21,014 bases of DNA from Clostridium sp. CAG:510 (GCA_000434615.1 FR880834.1:46932-67945); one strand, 5' to 3'; positions 7,633-15,725 are shown, counted from the stretch's first letter. The notes: generated by a model not told the origin, from the letters alone. Translations and numbers: made by a program.

Positions 7633-8121
7633 CTACCGCACACTGTTTTGAAAATATTCGCCGTACCGGGCATTCTGTGCGGGAAAAGCAGGATTTTCAC
7701 AGATTTCTTTTAACTTCTGCTCCCATTCCGCCGCCTTATCCTTGTATGTCTCGTTTTCCTCTGCCGCCTTTTTGTATAACGCGCAATAATTTCTCGTCAT
7801 ATACATTTCGCAGCGTTCCCAGATATAGGAAAATTCCTCCTCATAATCATGGTTGACCTGCATGGACGTAATGGCGCCGATATAGTCTCCCCTGCGCAGC
7901 TCGTATTCCACGCTATCCATCCTGGCGGAAAGGGAACGGTCTTTCTCGGTTTCGTAGAGGTCTTTTGCCCCGCTGATACAGATTAACAGCAGAAACACCG
8001 TGCACAGAAGGGAAATACCGCAGACTATTATCTTAAACCGTCTTTTGGTTTCGTCCTTCCATTTTTTACCGGCGTACACGTAAAAGGCTATGATTGCCGC
8101 AAGAAAAATGATAAATCCCAT
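7633..8121 (-). CDS. Small two-segment membrane protein of the rseP-distal trio
   Basis: I do not recognise this 162-residue protein. It has a hydrophobic N-terminus (about 2-17, GFIIFLAAIIAFYVYAG), a short basic loop, a second membrane segment (about 30-50) and a soluble, charged C-terminal part of about 110 residues, probably outside the membrane. No zinc ribbon is present. Part of the soluble region (GDYIGAITSM, then FSYIWERCEMY) resembles the corresponding part of the protein encoded at 8789-9508 (EDYDAMREYC, then YDKYWEVMD), which suggests shared ancestry. Its ATG overlaps the upstream TGA by one base (TGATG), so the two genes are translationally coupled. It is the last of three such genes and ends right at the apt promoter. 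Confidence 0.72.
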   Translation of the reverse strand: MGFIIFLAAIIAFYVYAGKKWKDETKRRFKIIVCGISLLCTVFLLLICISGAKDLYETEKDRSLSARMDSVEYELRRGDYIGAITSMQVNHDYEEEFSYIWERCEMYMTRNYCALYKKAAEENETYKDKAAEWEQKLKEICENPAFPAQNARYGEYFQNSVR

Positions 8122-8783
8122 CAGTCCACGCCCTCCTTTTCACAGAGCCAGGAAACCGCGGCATCCCTTGATGCCGTGCGCTGTTCATAGTCGCCGGTAC
8201 TCCATTCTTCCGTCCGGTAAAAATAGCGGTATTCCTCCGGCAGTCCGACATATTCTGCAAAAAATGCATCTAAAAGCGCTGCCGCTTCTTCTTTTTCTTC
8301 TGCTCCCATTTTATCGTCGTAAATCTGCTGTGCCAGATAAAAGCCATGCCTTACCATGCTCTCTATATGGTACGCTTTCATCTCCGTTCCATCCGTTTTT
8401 GCACCTATGTAATCGTTCATGCTCTCGATAAAATTTCCGCAATAGTAATCTTCCGTTTCAAAATTCCGGAGGTACCGTTCGGCGGCGGAGCCTGCTTTTG
8501 CCTCCTTTACGGCAGGGGCTCTGTCACTCCATAAAAACATGAGAAAGGTGGAAAAGAACAGCACTACATTCAATACCGCCGTAACCACAATGATTCTCGT
8601 CAGCATTTTCTGGGTAAGCCACGGTAAATTCTTTTTTAGGATTTCATCGCCCAGCGCCCGATTCCGTGCTTCTTTTTCCCTTACTTCCCGTTCAAAGGCA
8701 ATGCCGCTTTGATTTTCCCTTCCACAGTAAGGGCATTTTGTGCTTTTGGCAGGCACTTCCCCGCCACAATACATACATTTCAT
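8121..8783 (-). CDS. Zinc-ribbon single-pass membrane protein
   Basis: A 220-residue protein of unknown function. An N-terminal zinc ribbon (Cys3/Cys6 and Cys17/Cys20, CMYCGG and KCPYCGREN) is followed by a charged linker, one membrane segment (about 62-85, RIIVVTAVLNVVLFFSTFL) and a soluble region of about 130 residues rich in Glu, Asp and Tyr. With the ribbon in the cytoplasm the C-terminal region would be outside. The order ribbon, linker, membrane segment, soluble domain, and the 10-residue spacing between the two Cys pairs, are the same as in the preceding gene product (8789-9508), pointing to a tandem duplication. It lies 5 bases after that gene and overlaps the next by one base. Function cannot be assigned. 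Confidence 0.75.
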   Translation of the reverse strand: MKCMYCGGEVPAKSTKCPYCGRENQSGIAFEREVREKEARNRALGDEILKKNLPWLTQKMLTRIIVVTAVLNVVLFFSTFLMFLWSDRAPAVKEAKAGSAAERYLRNFETEDYYCGNFIESMNDYIGAKTDGTEMKAYHIESMVRHGFYLAQQIYDDKMGAEEKEEAAALLDAFFAEYVGLPEEYRYFYRTEEWSTGDYEQRTASRDAAVSWLCEKEGVD

Positions 8784-8788
8784 GTGCC

Positions 8789-9508
8789 TTAAAAATTCTC
8801 CCTTGCCTTATTTTGAAAGAGTTCCTTATCCTCTTCGTTTCCCGTTTTCAAAAGTGCAATCATTTCATCGGTAAAACCATGCTCCTTTAAGGTGTCCGAG
8901 AAGCCGGATAAAAGAGCTTCTATCCTGTCCTCGTTTCCTAAAAAGTTCCTATCGTTTACGGCTTCGTAACCTTTTTCATAAGCCATTGTTCCGTAGATCC
9001 AGATCTGTTCCGTAAAGTTGTCCAAAAACTCCCTGTTTCCGTATTTCTCATAGTTTTCGATGTCTTCCGTGCAGTAGCCGATGTTTCTGTCCGCATCCAT
9101 GACTTCCCAGTACTTGTCGTATTCATAACCGTACAAATCATTTTTACGGCAGTATTCCCGCATGGCATCGTAATCCTCCGCCTCATAATACGCCTCTAAC
9201 TGCGTAAGCGCCTTGTTTCCCCTGCCGGCTTCCACTGCACTGTCAACCTGTCCTTTTATGACCGCAGCCACCGTTCCCACCACAAGCACTATCAGGATAA
9301 TAAGTACCACGGCAAGCAGAGTGCGGGACCATCTTTTTAAGTGCTTTTTCGGCACCGTGGTTTCCATTTCCCTGGCTTCCGCATCGTAACTGCCTAAGAT
9401 ATGCTTCATTTCCCGTCCGGCGGCTTCTTTGTTCTCCGTTCCGCAGTAAGGACACATTTTTTCGGTATTTTCGTATTCGCCGCCGCAGCTTGCGCACTGT
9501 ATCTTCAT
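8789..9508 (-). CDS. Zinc-ribbon single-pass membrane protein
   Basis: A 239-residue protein of unknown function: zinc ribbon (Cys5/Cys8 and Cys19/Cys22, QCASCGG and MCPYCGTEN), a linker, a strong membrane segment (about 62-84, RTLLAVVLIILIVLVVGTVAA), and a soluble C-terminal domain of about 150 residues rich in Tyr, Glu and Asp (for example EDYDAMREYCRKNDLYGYEY). I chose the ATG at 9508, which gives a start right at the ribbon and has AGAAGG upstream; a TTG at 9541 would overlap the rseP end and add 11 residues without a family pattern. It is the first of three related membrane proteins, 22 bases after rseP, so it is probably transcribed with the housekeeping run. Function unknown. Confidence 0.75.
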   Translation of the reverse strand: MKIQCASCGGEYENTEKMCPYCGTENKEAAGREMKHILGSYDAEAREMETTVPKKHLKRWSRTLLAVVLIILIVLVVGTVAAVIKGQVDSAVEAGRGNKALTQLEAYYEAEDYDAMREYCRKNDLYGYEYDKYWEVMDADRNIGYCTEDIENYEKYGNREFLDNFTEQIWIYGTMAYEKGYEAVNDRNFLGNEDRIEALLSGFSDTLKEHGFTDEMIALLKTGNEEDKELFQNKARENF

Positions 9509-9530
9509 ATCCTTCTCTCTTTCCGTACCA

Positions 9531-10610
9531 TCAATGAGCAAAAATATTGACTAAATCGTTAAAGAAAACAATTACCATCAGCACCATAAAGAACACCAGT
9601 CCCGCAAAGTGGACTATGCCTTCTTTTTCGGGCGGTACCGGCTTTTTGCGGAATACCTCCACAATCAAAAACACCAGTCTGCCGCCGTCCAGCGCCGGAA
9701 TGGGCAGCAGGTTCAGGATACCTAAGTTCACCGACAGCAGCAGCACAATGTTGAACATATTGTAAAATACGGTCTTTAAGCCATAGCTTCTGGTATTCTC
9801 GTAGGTTTTTCCCACCACATTTACCGCAATGCCCACGGGACCCGCCACATCCTGTCTGGAGAATTTACCGGTAAGCATCATACCCAGACTCTTGTAGGTG
9901 TTGACAACGCAGTAACGCATCTCATACCAGGCATATTTGAATACGGAAAGCCCTTTGGCATGACCGTAGGTACCGGTAATCCCCAACATATAGGTGCCGT
10001 ATTCCTCATTGTACGCCGGTGTCAGGGTTGTGGTTGTTTTTTCGCCGTTTCTTACGTATACAATCTCCATGGGATTGCCGCCGTTTAAGTAGGCAATCAG
10101 GGAAATATCCTTAAACAGGTAGGTCTTTTCGCCGTTGATGCTTACAATCCGGTCGCCTTCCGCAAGTCCCGCCTGTGCCGCCGGACTGTTTTCCACCACA
10201 CCGCTTATGGTGCTGGGTGCAGGGGATGCCATGGACACTAAAATCACCGCTACCACAAAGGCTAAGATAAAGTTGAATACCGGACCTGCCACTACCGTGG
10301 CAATTCTGGACCAGACGCCTGCTTTGTTAAAGGAGCCTGCATCCGACTCCGCTTCGGATTTTCTCTCTGCGTCGCTCTCCCTGCCGTCTTCGCCTTCAAA
10401 CATACAGGCGCCGCCGATGGGAAGCAGCCGCAGGGCATATACCGTATCCTTCCGCTTTACAGAAAAAATTTTCGGTCCCATACCCACTGAAAATTCCACG
10501 ACACGGATACCGTTTGCCTTTGCTATGATAAAATGTCCGAATTCGTGGGAAAGCACCACAATTCCGAAAATAATAATGAACCAGACTATGGTCATGAGTG
10601 TTACCTGCAT
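9531..10610 (-). CDS. rseP: RIP metalloprotease RseP (site-2 protease)
   Basis: RseP-family enzymes cut single-pass proteins within the membrane, typically anti-sigma factors or signal-peptide remnants. The 359-residue product shows the zinc motif HEFGH (22-26) in the first membrane segment, a PDZ domain (about 135-200, with SPAAQAGLAEGDRIVSING), and the third-ligand motif NLLPIPALDGGR (300-311) near the C-terminus, with about four membrane segments in all. Between the first segments is a hydrophilic loop rich in Ser, Glu and Asp (72-95). It follows dxr by 12 bases, the conserved uppS-cdsA-dxr-rseP order. The local substrate is not known; the zinc-ribbon membrane proteins encoded just downstream are single-pass and could be considered. 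Confidence 0.95.
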   Translation of the reverse strand: MQVTLMTIVWFIIIFGIVVLSHEFGHFIIAKANGIRVVEFSVGMGPKIFSVKRKDTVYALRLLPIGGACMFEGEDGRESDAERKSEAESDAGSFNKAGVWSRIATVVAGPVFNFILAFVVAVILVSMASPAPSTISGVVENSPAAQAGLAEGDRIVSINGEKTYLFKDISLIAYLNGGNPMEIVYVRNGEKTTTTLTPAYNEEYGTYMLGITGTYGHAKGLSVFKYAWYEMRYCVVNTYKSLGMMLTGKFSRQDVAGPVGIAVNVVGKTYENTRSYGLKTVFYNMFNIVLLLSVNLGILNLLPIPALDGGRLVFLIVEVFRKKPVPPEKEGIVHFAGLVFFMVLMVIVFFNDLVNIFAH

Positions 10611-10622
10611 ACTGTTCTGTCC

Positions 10623-11765
10623 TTACTGTTTTTGTTTAATATAGTTGTAAGTCCACTGCTCCGTCTGAAGGATTTCCTCCACGGAAGGATTTACGATAAG
10701 TTTATGAGCCTCCATACATTCCTCTATGAGCTCCGTAATCTTAAGATACCCAATTTTTCCGTCTAAAAACAGGCTGACTGCCATTTCGTTGGCAGCGTTG
10801 TAAACCGTGGGCATGCTTCCGCCCGTCTCTCCCGCCCGGTAACCGAGTAAAAGTCCCCGGAAGGTATCCGTATCCGGCTTTTCAAAGGTAATCCCGGAAA
10901 GCTCGTAAAAGTCGAGTCTTTTTCCGGGTAAAAATCTACGATCCGGATAAAACAGGGCGTACTGGATGGGAAGCTTCATATCCGCCGTGCCGAGCTGTGC
11001 CATAATGCCGCCGTCCTCGTATTCCACCATGGAGTGGATGACGCTCTGGGGCTGCACCACCACCTGGATTTTATCGTAGGGAGTGTCAAACAGCCAGTGG
11101 GCTTCCATAACCTCCAGCCCCTTGTTGACCAGTGTGGAGGAGTCGATGGTGATTTTCCGTCCCATGGACCAGTTGGGGTGCTTTAAGGCATCCTCGGGTC
11201 TTATGTTTACCAGTTCCTCTCTCTTCATTCCCCGGAAAGGTCCGCCGGAGGCAGTCAGTAAAATCTTTGCCAGTCTTTCCTTCGGCTGTCCCTGCAGGGA
11301 CTGGAAGATGGCGCTGTGCTCGCTGTCCACGGGAAGCAGTGGCACCTTTTTTTCTTTGATCAGAGGCATGATAATGTGTCCGGCGCAGACCAGTGTTTCC
11401 TTGTTGGCAAGGGCTATGGTCTTTCCGGCGTTAATTGCCGCTATGGTGGGGCGAATGCCAATCATACCCACAATCGCCGTGACCAGTACTTCTGCCTCGG
11501 GCAGGGTGGCTGCTTCAATTAAGCCTTCCATGCCGCAGGCTACCTTCACATCGGTGTCCTTTATTCTTGCCCGTAAATCTTCTGCCGCTTCTTTGCTCCA
11601 CATCACCGCAAGCTTCGGGGCAAATTCCCTTATCTGTTTTTCCATCAGCTCCACATTTCTGCCCGCTGCCAGCGCCACCACCGATAAATCTGCATTGTTT
11701 CTTACGATTTCCAGTGTCTGGGTGCCGATGGAGCCGGTAGAGCCTAAAATTGCAATCTTTTTCAT
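10623..11765 (-). CDS. dxr: 1-deoxy-D-xylulose 5-phosphate reductoisomerase
   Basis: Dxr catalyses the NADPH-dependent conversion of DXP to 2-C-methyl-D-erythritol 4-phosphate, the committing step of the MEP isoprenoid pathway, the target of fosmidomycin. The 380-residue product has the nucleotide-binding GSTGSIG (8-14), LANKETLV (119-126), metal ligands in PVDSEHSAIFQ (Asp147, Glu149) and Glu218 in STLVNKGLEVMEAHW, plus TASGGPFRG (171-179) and HPNWSMGRKITIDSS (196-210). Length is typical. ATG with AAGGAG upstream. It lies 46 bases after cdsA. Its product ultimately feeds UppS, encoded two genes upstream, so precursor and consumer share a transcript. Confidence 0.97.
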   Translation of the reverse strand: MKKIAILGSTGSIGTQTLEIVRNNADLSVVALAAGRNVELMEKQIREFAPKLAVMWSKEAAEDLRARIKDTDVKVACGMEGLIEAATLPEAEVLVTAIVGMIGIRPTIAAINAGKTIALANKETLVCAGHIIMPLIKEKKVPLLPVDSEHSAIFQSLQGQPKERLAKILLTASGGPFRGMKREELVNIRPEDALKHPNWSMGRKITIDSSTLVNKGLEVMEAHWLFDTPYDKIQVVVQPQSVIHSMVEYEDGGIMAQLGTADMKLPIQYALFYPDRRFLPGKRLDFYELSGITFEKPDTDTFRGLLLGYRAGETGGSMPTVYNAANEMAVSLFLDGKIGYLKITELIEECMEAHKLIVNPSVEEILQTEQWTYNYIKQKQ

Positions 11766-11811
11766 AGTTTGTATTTCTCCTTCACCGTTTTACGATAAAA
11801 GCCTTTTTCCT

Positions 11812-12666
11812 TTATAAAAACAGTACCGTCAGGAAGTAAATCATGGGTGCTGTGACAATCACACTGTCAAACCGGTCCATAATACCGCCGTGGCCCGGAA
11901 TCAACTTACCGTAGTCCTTAATTTCATGGTTTCTCTTGATAGCGGAAGCTGCCAGGTCTCCCACCTGGCTCATAACGGCGCCCACCATGCAGATAACGGT
12001 AATCACAATCGTGACCCTTTTATCCGGAAATACATTTTCCACCACAAATATAGCATACAGCGCCGCAATAAGACCGGCTCCCACTACGCCGCCGATACAG
12101 CCCTCCAAAGATTTCTTCGGGCTTAAAACCGGGAATATTTTCTTTTTTCCGATGAGCATTCCCACCACATAGGCGCAGGTATCACAGCCCCAGGAGCTGA
12201 TTAAAATAAGCCACACAATGTATTTGCCCGCTTCCTGCTCCCTTGTCAGATAGATAAAGGAGAGCATCACCGGCGCGTACAGGAAATTAAAGACATTCGC
12301 CATAATCTGCTCGGAGCGGTATTTCGGAAAGCGCACCACATACAAAAGCATGCTAAGCATGAATACGCCAATCACGGGAATAACCGCATATAATACGTTT
12401 CCCATGGACATGGCTGCATTGCCCTCTTCCACTGCCGGGAAGAAATACAGTACCGCATAGTAGGCAAGAATACCGATAATGCCCACGATTTCCAGTGCGT
12501 TTATTTTTTTATCTTTTTCTTTCACGCCCACCGCACGGCAGAGCTCCAGATAGCCCGCTATGGAGATAAACACGGAAATGCCGAGCAGTATCTCTCCGCC
12601 AAAAATAAATGCTAACAGGGCGATGGCTACCAGTACAATTCCGCTTATGAGTCTTGTTACAAACAT
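11812..12666 (-). CDS. cdsA: Phosphatidate cytidylyltransferase
   Basis: CdsA makes CDP-diacylglycerol from phosphatidate and CTP at the membrane, the branch point of phospholipid synthesis. The 284-residue product is strongly hydrophobic with about eight membrane segments and ends with the family signature, SAIKRNHEIKDYGKLIPGHG then GIMDRFD (241-267), including the KD, HGG and DRxD residues. The gene starts 2 bases after the uppS stop, so translation is probably coupled. Length and context (uppS-cdsA-dxr-rseP) match Firmicutes. Confidence 0.96.
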   Translation of the reverse strand: MFVTRLISGIVLVAIALLAFIFGGEILLGISVFISIAGYLELCRAVGVKEKDKKINALEIVGIIGILAYYAVLYFFPAVEEGNAAMSMGNVLYAVIPVIGVFMLSMLLYVVRFPKYRSEQIMANVFNFLYAPVMLSFIYLTREQEAGKYIVWLILISSWGCDTCAYVVGMLIGKKKIFPVLSPKKSLEGCIGGVVGAGLIAALYAIFVVENVFPDKRVTIVITVICMVGAVMSQVGDLAASAIKRNHEIKDYGKLIPGHGGIMDRFDSVIVTAPMIYFLTVLFL

Positions 12667-12668
12667 CT

Positions 12669-13385
12669 CTACTCCTCCTTTACAAGGCCATATCTTCTGT
12701 CTCTTTTAGTATATGCCTCTACCGCTTTTTGTAACTCTTCCTTTGAGAAATCCGGCCACGGCACCGGAGTAAAATAAAGCTCCGTATAGGTAAGCTGCCA
12801 CGGCAGGAAATTGGAGGTGCGCAGTTCATTGCAGGTACGGATTAACAAATCCGGGTCGGGAAGCCCTGCCGTATCCAGATGGCTGCTTATGGTTTCTTCC
12901 GTAATGTCTGCGGGATTCAATGCCCCTTCCTTTACTTTCTCCGCAATTTTCTCCATGCACCGGCGGATTTCATCCCTGCCGCCGTAGTTAATGGCAATCT
13001 GGAAATGCAAGCCGGTGTTGTCCTTTGTGATTTCCTCTAACTCCGCAATTTTGTCCTGAATATCCCGGTCCAGTCTGGTCTTGTCGCCGATGACACGCAC
13101 GCACATATTGTTCTTCGTGGCGCGCTTGATGCAGTTTTTCATATAGTTGCGGAGAAGCTTCATCAGAGTGTCCACTTCGTCCTGCGGCCGGTTCCAGTTT
13201 TCTGTGGAAAATGCATACACCGTCAGATACTGTATTCCCATATTGTATGCGATTTCACAGATATCCTCCACGGTTCTGGCGCCCTGCACATGTCCGTAGC
13301 TTCTGGGCATTCCCTTGGCTTTCGCCCATCTTCCGTTGCCGTCTAAAATAATGGCTACATGATTCGGTATCTTTAATTCGTCCAT
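12669..13385 (-). CDS. uppS: Isoprenyl transferase, undecaprenyl diphosphate synthase
   Basis: UppS condenses isopentenyl diphosphate onto farnesyl diphosphate in cis to give undecaprenyl diphosphate, the lipid carrier for peptidoglycan and other wall polymers. The 238-residue product begins IPNHVAIILDGNGRWA with catalytic Asp15, then GMPRSYGHVQGA (25-36), YAFSTENW (57-64), INYGGRDEI (132-140) and the C-terminal block DLLIRTCNELRTSNFLPWQ (179-197), followed by TELYF with Glu202. The usual RTSGE/RTGGE motif reads RTCNE here, while the Arg and Glu residues are kept. I chose the ATG at 13385, which has GGAG 7 bases upstream and the usual N-terminus; a longer reading to 13424 would start inside a hairpin. 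Confidence 0.95.
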   Translation of the reverse strand: MDELKIPNHVAIILDGNGRWAKAKGMPRSYGHVQGARTVEDICEIAYNMGIQYLTVYAFSTENWNRPQDEVDTLMKLLRNYMKNCIKRATKNNMCVRVIGDKTRLDRDIQDKIAELEEITKDNTGLHFQIAINYGGRDEIRRCMEKIAEKVKEGALNPADITEETISSHLDTAGLPDPDLLIRTCNELRTSNFLPWQLTYTELYFTPVPWPDFSKEELQKAVEAYTKRDRRYGLVKEE

Positions 13386-13424
13386 CCCGGTACTCCTTTT
13401 TTTGAAAGTCATAGATGCAACCAA

Positions 13425-13448
13425 AGGGCAGGTCGCAGGACCTGCCCT
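13425..13448 (-). terminator. GC-rich hairpin between frr and uppS
   Basis: AGGGCAGGTC (13425-13434) pairs perfectly with GACCTGCCCT (13439-13448) around a 4-base loop. On the minus strand only TTTGG follows, so the T-tract is poor. It may be an attenuator or processing/stabilising hairpin that lowers uppS-rseP expression relative to pyrH-frr rather than a full terminator. Confidence 0.5.
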
Positions 13449-13455
13449 CTTTCTG

Positions 13456-14007
13456 TTATACAGTCATGATTTCTTTGGACTTTTCTTCCATGAGTGCATC
13501 TACATTCTTAATATATTTATCTGTCAGTTTCTGTAAATCCTCTTCCAGGGATTTGATTTCGTCTTCGGAAACATCTTCCTTTCCTAACTTCTTGAAGGCA
13601 TCGTTTCCTTCGCGGCGGATGTTACGGACAGCAACCTTTGCTTCTTCCGCTTTCTTCTTTACTTCCTTAACCAGATCCTTTCTTCTTTCCTCGGTAAGCT
13701 CCGGGAATACCAGTCGGATTACGCTGCCGTCGTTTGAAGGGGTAATGCCGATGTCGGAAGTCATGATCGCTTTTTCAATGGCTTTGATTAAGCTCTTTTC
13801 CCAGGGGGCAATCTGAATGATTCTGGCTTCGGGAACGGTGATGTTGCCCACCTGCTGGATGGGGGTGGGGGTTCCGTAATAATCCACACGAAGCTTATCT
13901 AAAATATGGGGATTGGCGCGTCCTGCACGGATGCTTGCATAATCAGACTGTAAAAATTCATACGCCTTTGTCATTTTTTCTTCATATACGCTGATTCTCT
14001 TATCCAT
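13456..14007 (-). CDS. frr: Ribosome recycling factor
   Basis: RRF, with EF-G, splits post-termination ribosomes. The 183-residue product matches the family along its whole length: KMTKAYEFLQSDYASIRAGR (11-30), VDYYGTPTPIQQVGNI (41-56), the PWEKSLIKAIEKAI block (68-81), TSDIGITPSNDGSVIRL (83-99), and PELTEERRKDLVK (101-113). It lies 23 bases after pyrH, the conserved pyrH-frr order, and a hairpin follows its stop closely. Confidence 0.97.
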   Translation of the reverse strand: MDKRISVYEEKMTKAYEFLQSDYASIRAGRANPHILDKLRVDYYGTPTPIQQVGNITVPEARIIQIAPWEKSLIKAIEKAIMTSDIGITPSNDGSVIRLVFPELTEERRKDLVKEVKKKAEEAKVAVRNIRREGNDAFKKLGKEDVSEDEIKSLEEDLQKLTDKYIKNVDALMEEKSKEIMTV

Positions 14008-14030
14008 AACTGTTCTCCTTTAATCAAACT

Positions 14031-14726
14031 TTATACCGTCACCTTGGTACCGGTGAATTTTCCGCTCATGGTGTTTACAATACTGTCTTTTTCGTTCAGG
14101 CCGAATACCCACATGGGCATTCTGTTGTCCCTTGCCAGAATGGAGGCTGTCATGTCCACAACCTGTAAGTTTTTGGCAATCACATCGTCAATGGAAATCT
14201 CGTCATATTTCTTTGCATCCGGCACTTTGGCGGGATCTGCATCGTATACGCCGTCAATGCTCTTGGCGAGAAGGATAACATCCGCTTCCACTTCCACGGC
14301 ACGTAGCACCACGCCGGTATCGGTGGAGAAATAAGGATGTCCGGTACCGCCCGCAAAGAACACTACCATACCCTTTGCAAAGTACTTATTGGCTCTGTCC
14401 TTGGAAAACAGCTTTGTAAAGGAGCCGCATTCAAAGGGAGTCAGCACTTCGGTCTGCATGCCTACGGAACGGAAGATTTCCGATACATAAATGCAGTTCA
14501 TAACGGTTGCCAGCATGCCTATCTGGTCTGCCTTGGTGCGGTCAATGTTTTCGCTGGAGCGTCCGCGCCAAAAATTGCCGCCGCCGGTTACAATCCCGAT
14601 TTCATATCCTTCATCCACTAATTTCTTTACCTGAAGAGCCACGCCTCGTACGGTCTCTTCGTCAAAACCCATATGCTTGTCGCCGGCTAATGCTTCGCCG
14701 CTTAATTTCAATAATATTCTGCGCAT
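14031..14726 (-). CDS. pyrH: UMP kinase
   Basis: PyrH phosphorylates UMP to UDP in pyrimidine nucleotide synthesis; bacterial PyrH is a hexameric amino-acid-kinase-fold enzyme. The 231-residue product shows LLKLSGEAL (5-13), VTGGGNFWRG (46-55), DQIGMLATVMN (67-77), FFAGGTGHPYFSTDT (123-137) and DGVYDADP (158-165). Start ATG at 14726 with AAGGAG upstream. It lies 11 bases after the bactofilin gene. In many Firmicutes rpsB-tsf precede pyrH; here bactofilin and deacetylase genes take that place. Confidence 0.97.
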   Translation of the reverse strand: MRRILLKLSGEALAGDKHMGFDEETVRGVALQVKKLVDEGYEIGIVTGGGNFWRGRSSENIDRTKADQIGMLATVMNCIYVSEIFRSVGMQTEVLTPFECGSFTKLFSKDRANKYFAKGMVVFFAGGTGHPYFSTDTGVVLRAVEVEADVILLAKSIDGVYDADPAKVPDAKKYDEISIDDVIAKNLQVVDMTASILARDNRMPMWVFGLNEKDSIVNTMSGKFTGTKVTV

Positions 14727-14737
14727 ACCTTAACTCC

Positions 14738-15721
14738 TTATTTGGTTTTTCCTTTTTTATAGTCCTCGAAGAAAGAGCTGGGATTGACATCCGCATAGCA
14801 CTGGGAGCACATACCCTCGATAACCGCACCGTTGTTAATCTGTACGGCTTTGGATTTGATATTGCCCATGACAATGGCGGAAGCATCCAGTACCACGGGA
14901 CCCTGCACATCAATGTCACCCTTAACGGCTCCGGCAATGACGGCGCTCTTTGCCGTAATGTTGCCGATGATAACAGAGCTCTGTCCTACCTTGACGGTGC
15001 CTTCACTGACTACTTCGCCGGTAATCTGCGCATTGTCCGCAAATATTTCCGCTGCCATGGAATTGCCGGTCACATTACCGGTAATGTTTAATTTTCCCAA
15101 AATATTGATGTTGCCGTTTACCGTACCGATGACTTCTACGGAGCCCTCGGATGCAATATCGCCGGTGATGGTCATGCCTGCGGTGATAATGGATGTTTCA
15201 TCGGCTGCTTCTCTTGTCTGATTGTCCATCTTTACCCTTCCCTCTTTATTTTCTTTTTTTATTTCTTCTGCGGGTGCCTCTTCTTTGAGGGCATCCTTTT
15301 CATCCAGTTCATTAAGCCATGCCGTAAGCTGCGCCATATCCTTCTTTTCCTGGCTGTCTTCCGTTTCCCCGGTATAAGCGGCTGTATGTACGTCCTCTGC
15401 CGGGAAATCCACTGTGCCTGCCGCCTCTGCGCCGGCTGCTTCATCCGGCAGTGTTTCTTCCGGTGCAATGTCTTCTTTCTCTGCTGTATCCGCCGGTACT
15501 GTCTCCTGCTCTGCATTTTCTTCCGGCTGCCCGGAATTTTCCGTTTCCGCCTGTGTGGGACTTTCTGCCCATGCGGACACCGGTACCGCTTCGCTATCCT
15601 CTGCCTCTGCCGCCTCTGCTTCCTCCGCTGCTTCTGCGGCGAGTTCTGCTTTTTCTTCTTCAGGTATCAGTTCGTTGACTGCCTGGGACAAGTCTTCTTT
15701 TAACTCAGAAAAAAAGCCCAT
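14738..15721 (-). CDS. Bactofilin with long acidic N-terminal region
   Basis: Bactofilins are beta-helical, nucleotide-independent cytoskeletal polymers involved in cell shape and wall placement. Residues about 176-305 form the bactofilin core, a series of short beta repeats such as MTITGDIASEGSVEVIGTV, GNINILGKLNITGNV, AQITGEVVSEGTVKVG and VIAGAVKGDIDVQG. The C-terminus has a CSQC pair and a basic end (KKGKTK). Residues 1-165 are low-complexity and very rich in Glu and Ala, after a conserved-looking start MGFFSELKEDLSQAVNELIP. This makes the protein 327 residues, about twice a usual bactofilin. An in-frame ATG at 15229 with a strong ribosome binding site could give a core-only form. It is 4 bases after the deacetylase gene, suggesting a joint role in wall modification. 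Confidence 0.88.
   Translation of the reverse strand: MGFFSELKEDLSQAVNELIPEEEKAELAAEAAEEAEAAEAEDSEAVPVSAWAESPTQAETENSGQPEENAEQETVPADTAEKEDIAPEETLPDEAAGAEAAGTVDFPAEDVHTAAYTGETEDSQEKKDMAQLTAWLNELDEKDALKEEAPAEEIKKENKEGRVKMDNQTREAADETSIITAGMTITGDIASEGSVEVIGTVNGNINILGKLNITGNVTGNSMAAEIFADNAQITGEVVSEGTVKVGQSSVIIGNITAKSAVIAGAVKGDIDVQGPVVLDASAIVMGNIKSKAVQINNGAVIEGMCSQCYADVNPSSFFEDYKKGKTK
15235..15244 (-). promoter_or_regulatory. Possible internal ribosome binding site in bactofilin gene
   Basis: The minus strand reads GAGGGAAGGG (15235-15244), 5 bases before an in-frame ATG at 15229, which would start MDNQTREAADETS just ahead of the bactofilin core (163 residues). The coding sequence here encodes Lys/Glu/Gly, which favours such purine runs by chance. 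Confidence 0.35.
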
Positions 15722-15725
15722 TCTT

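Noticed and set aside
11083..11817. Long plus-strand open frame of 244 codons
   Set aside because: It is fully antisense to dxr, which is intact and conserved; no ribosome binding site or recognisable domain.
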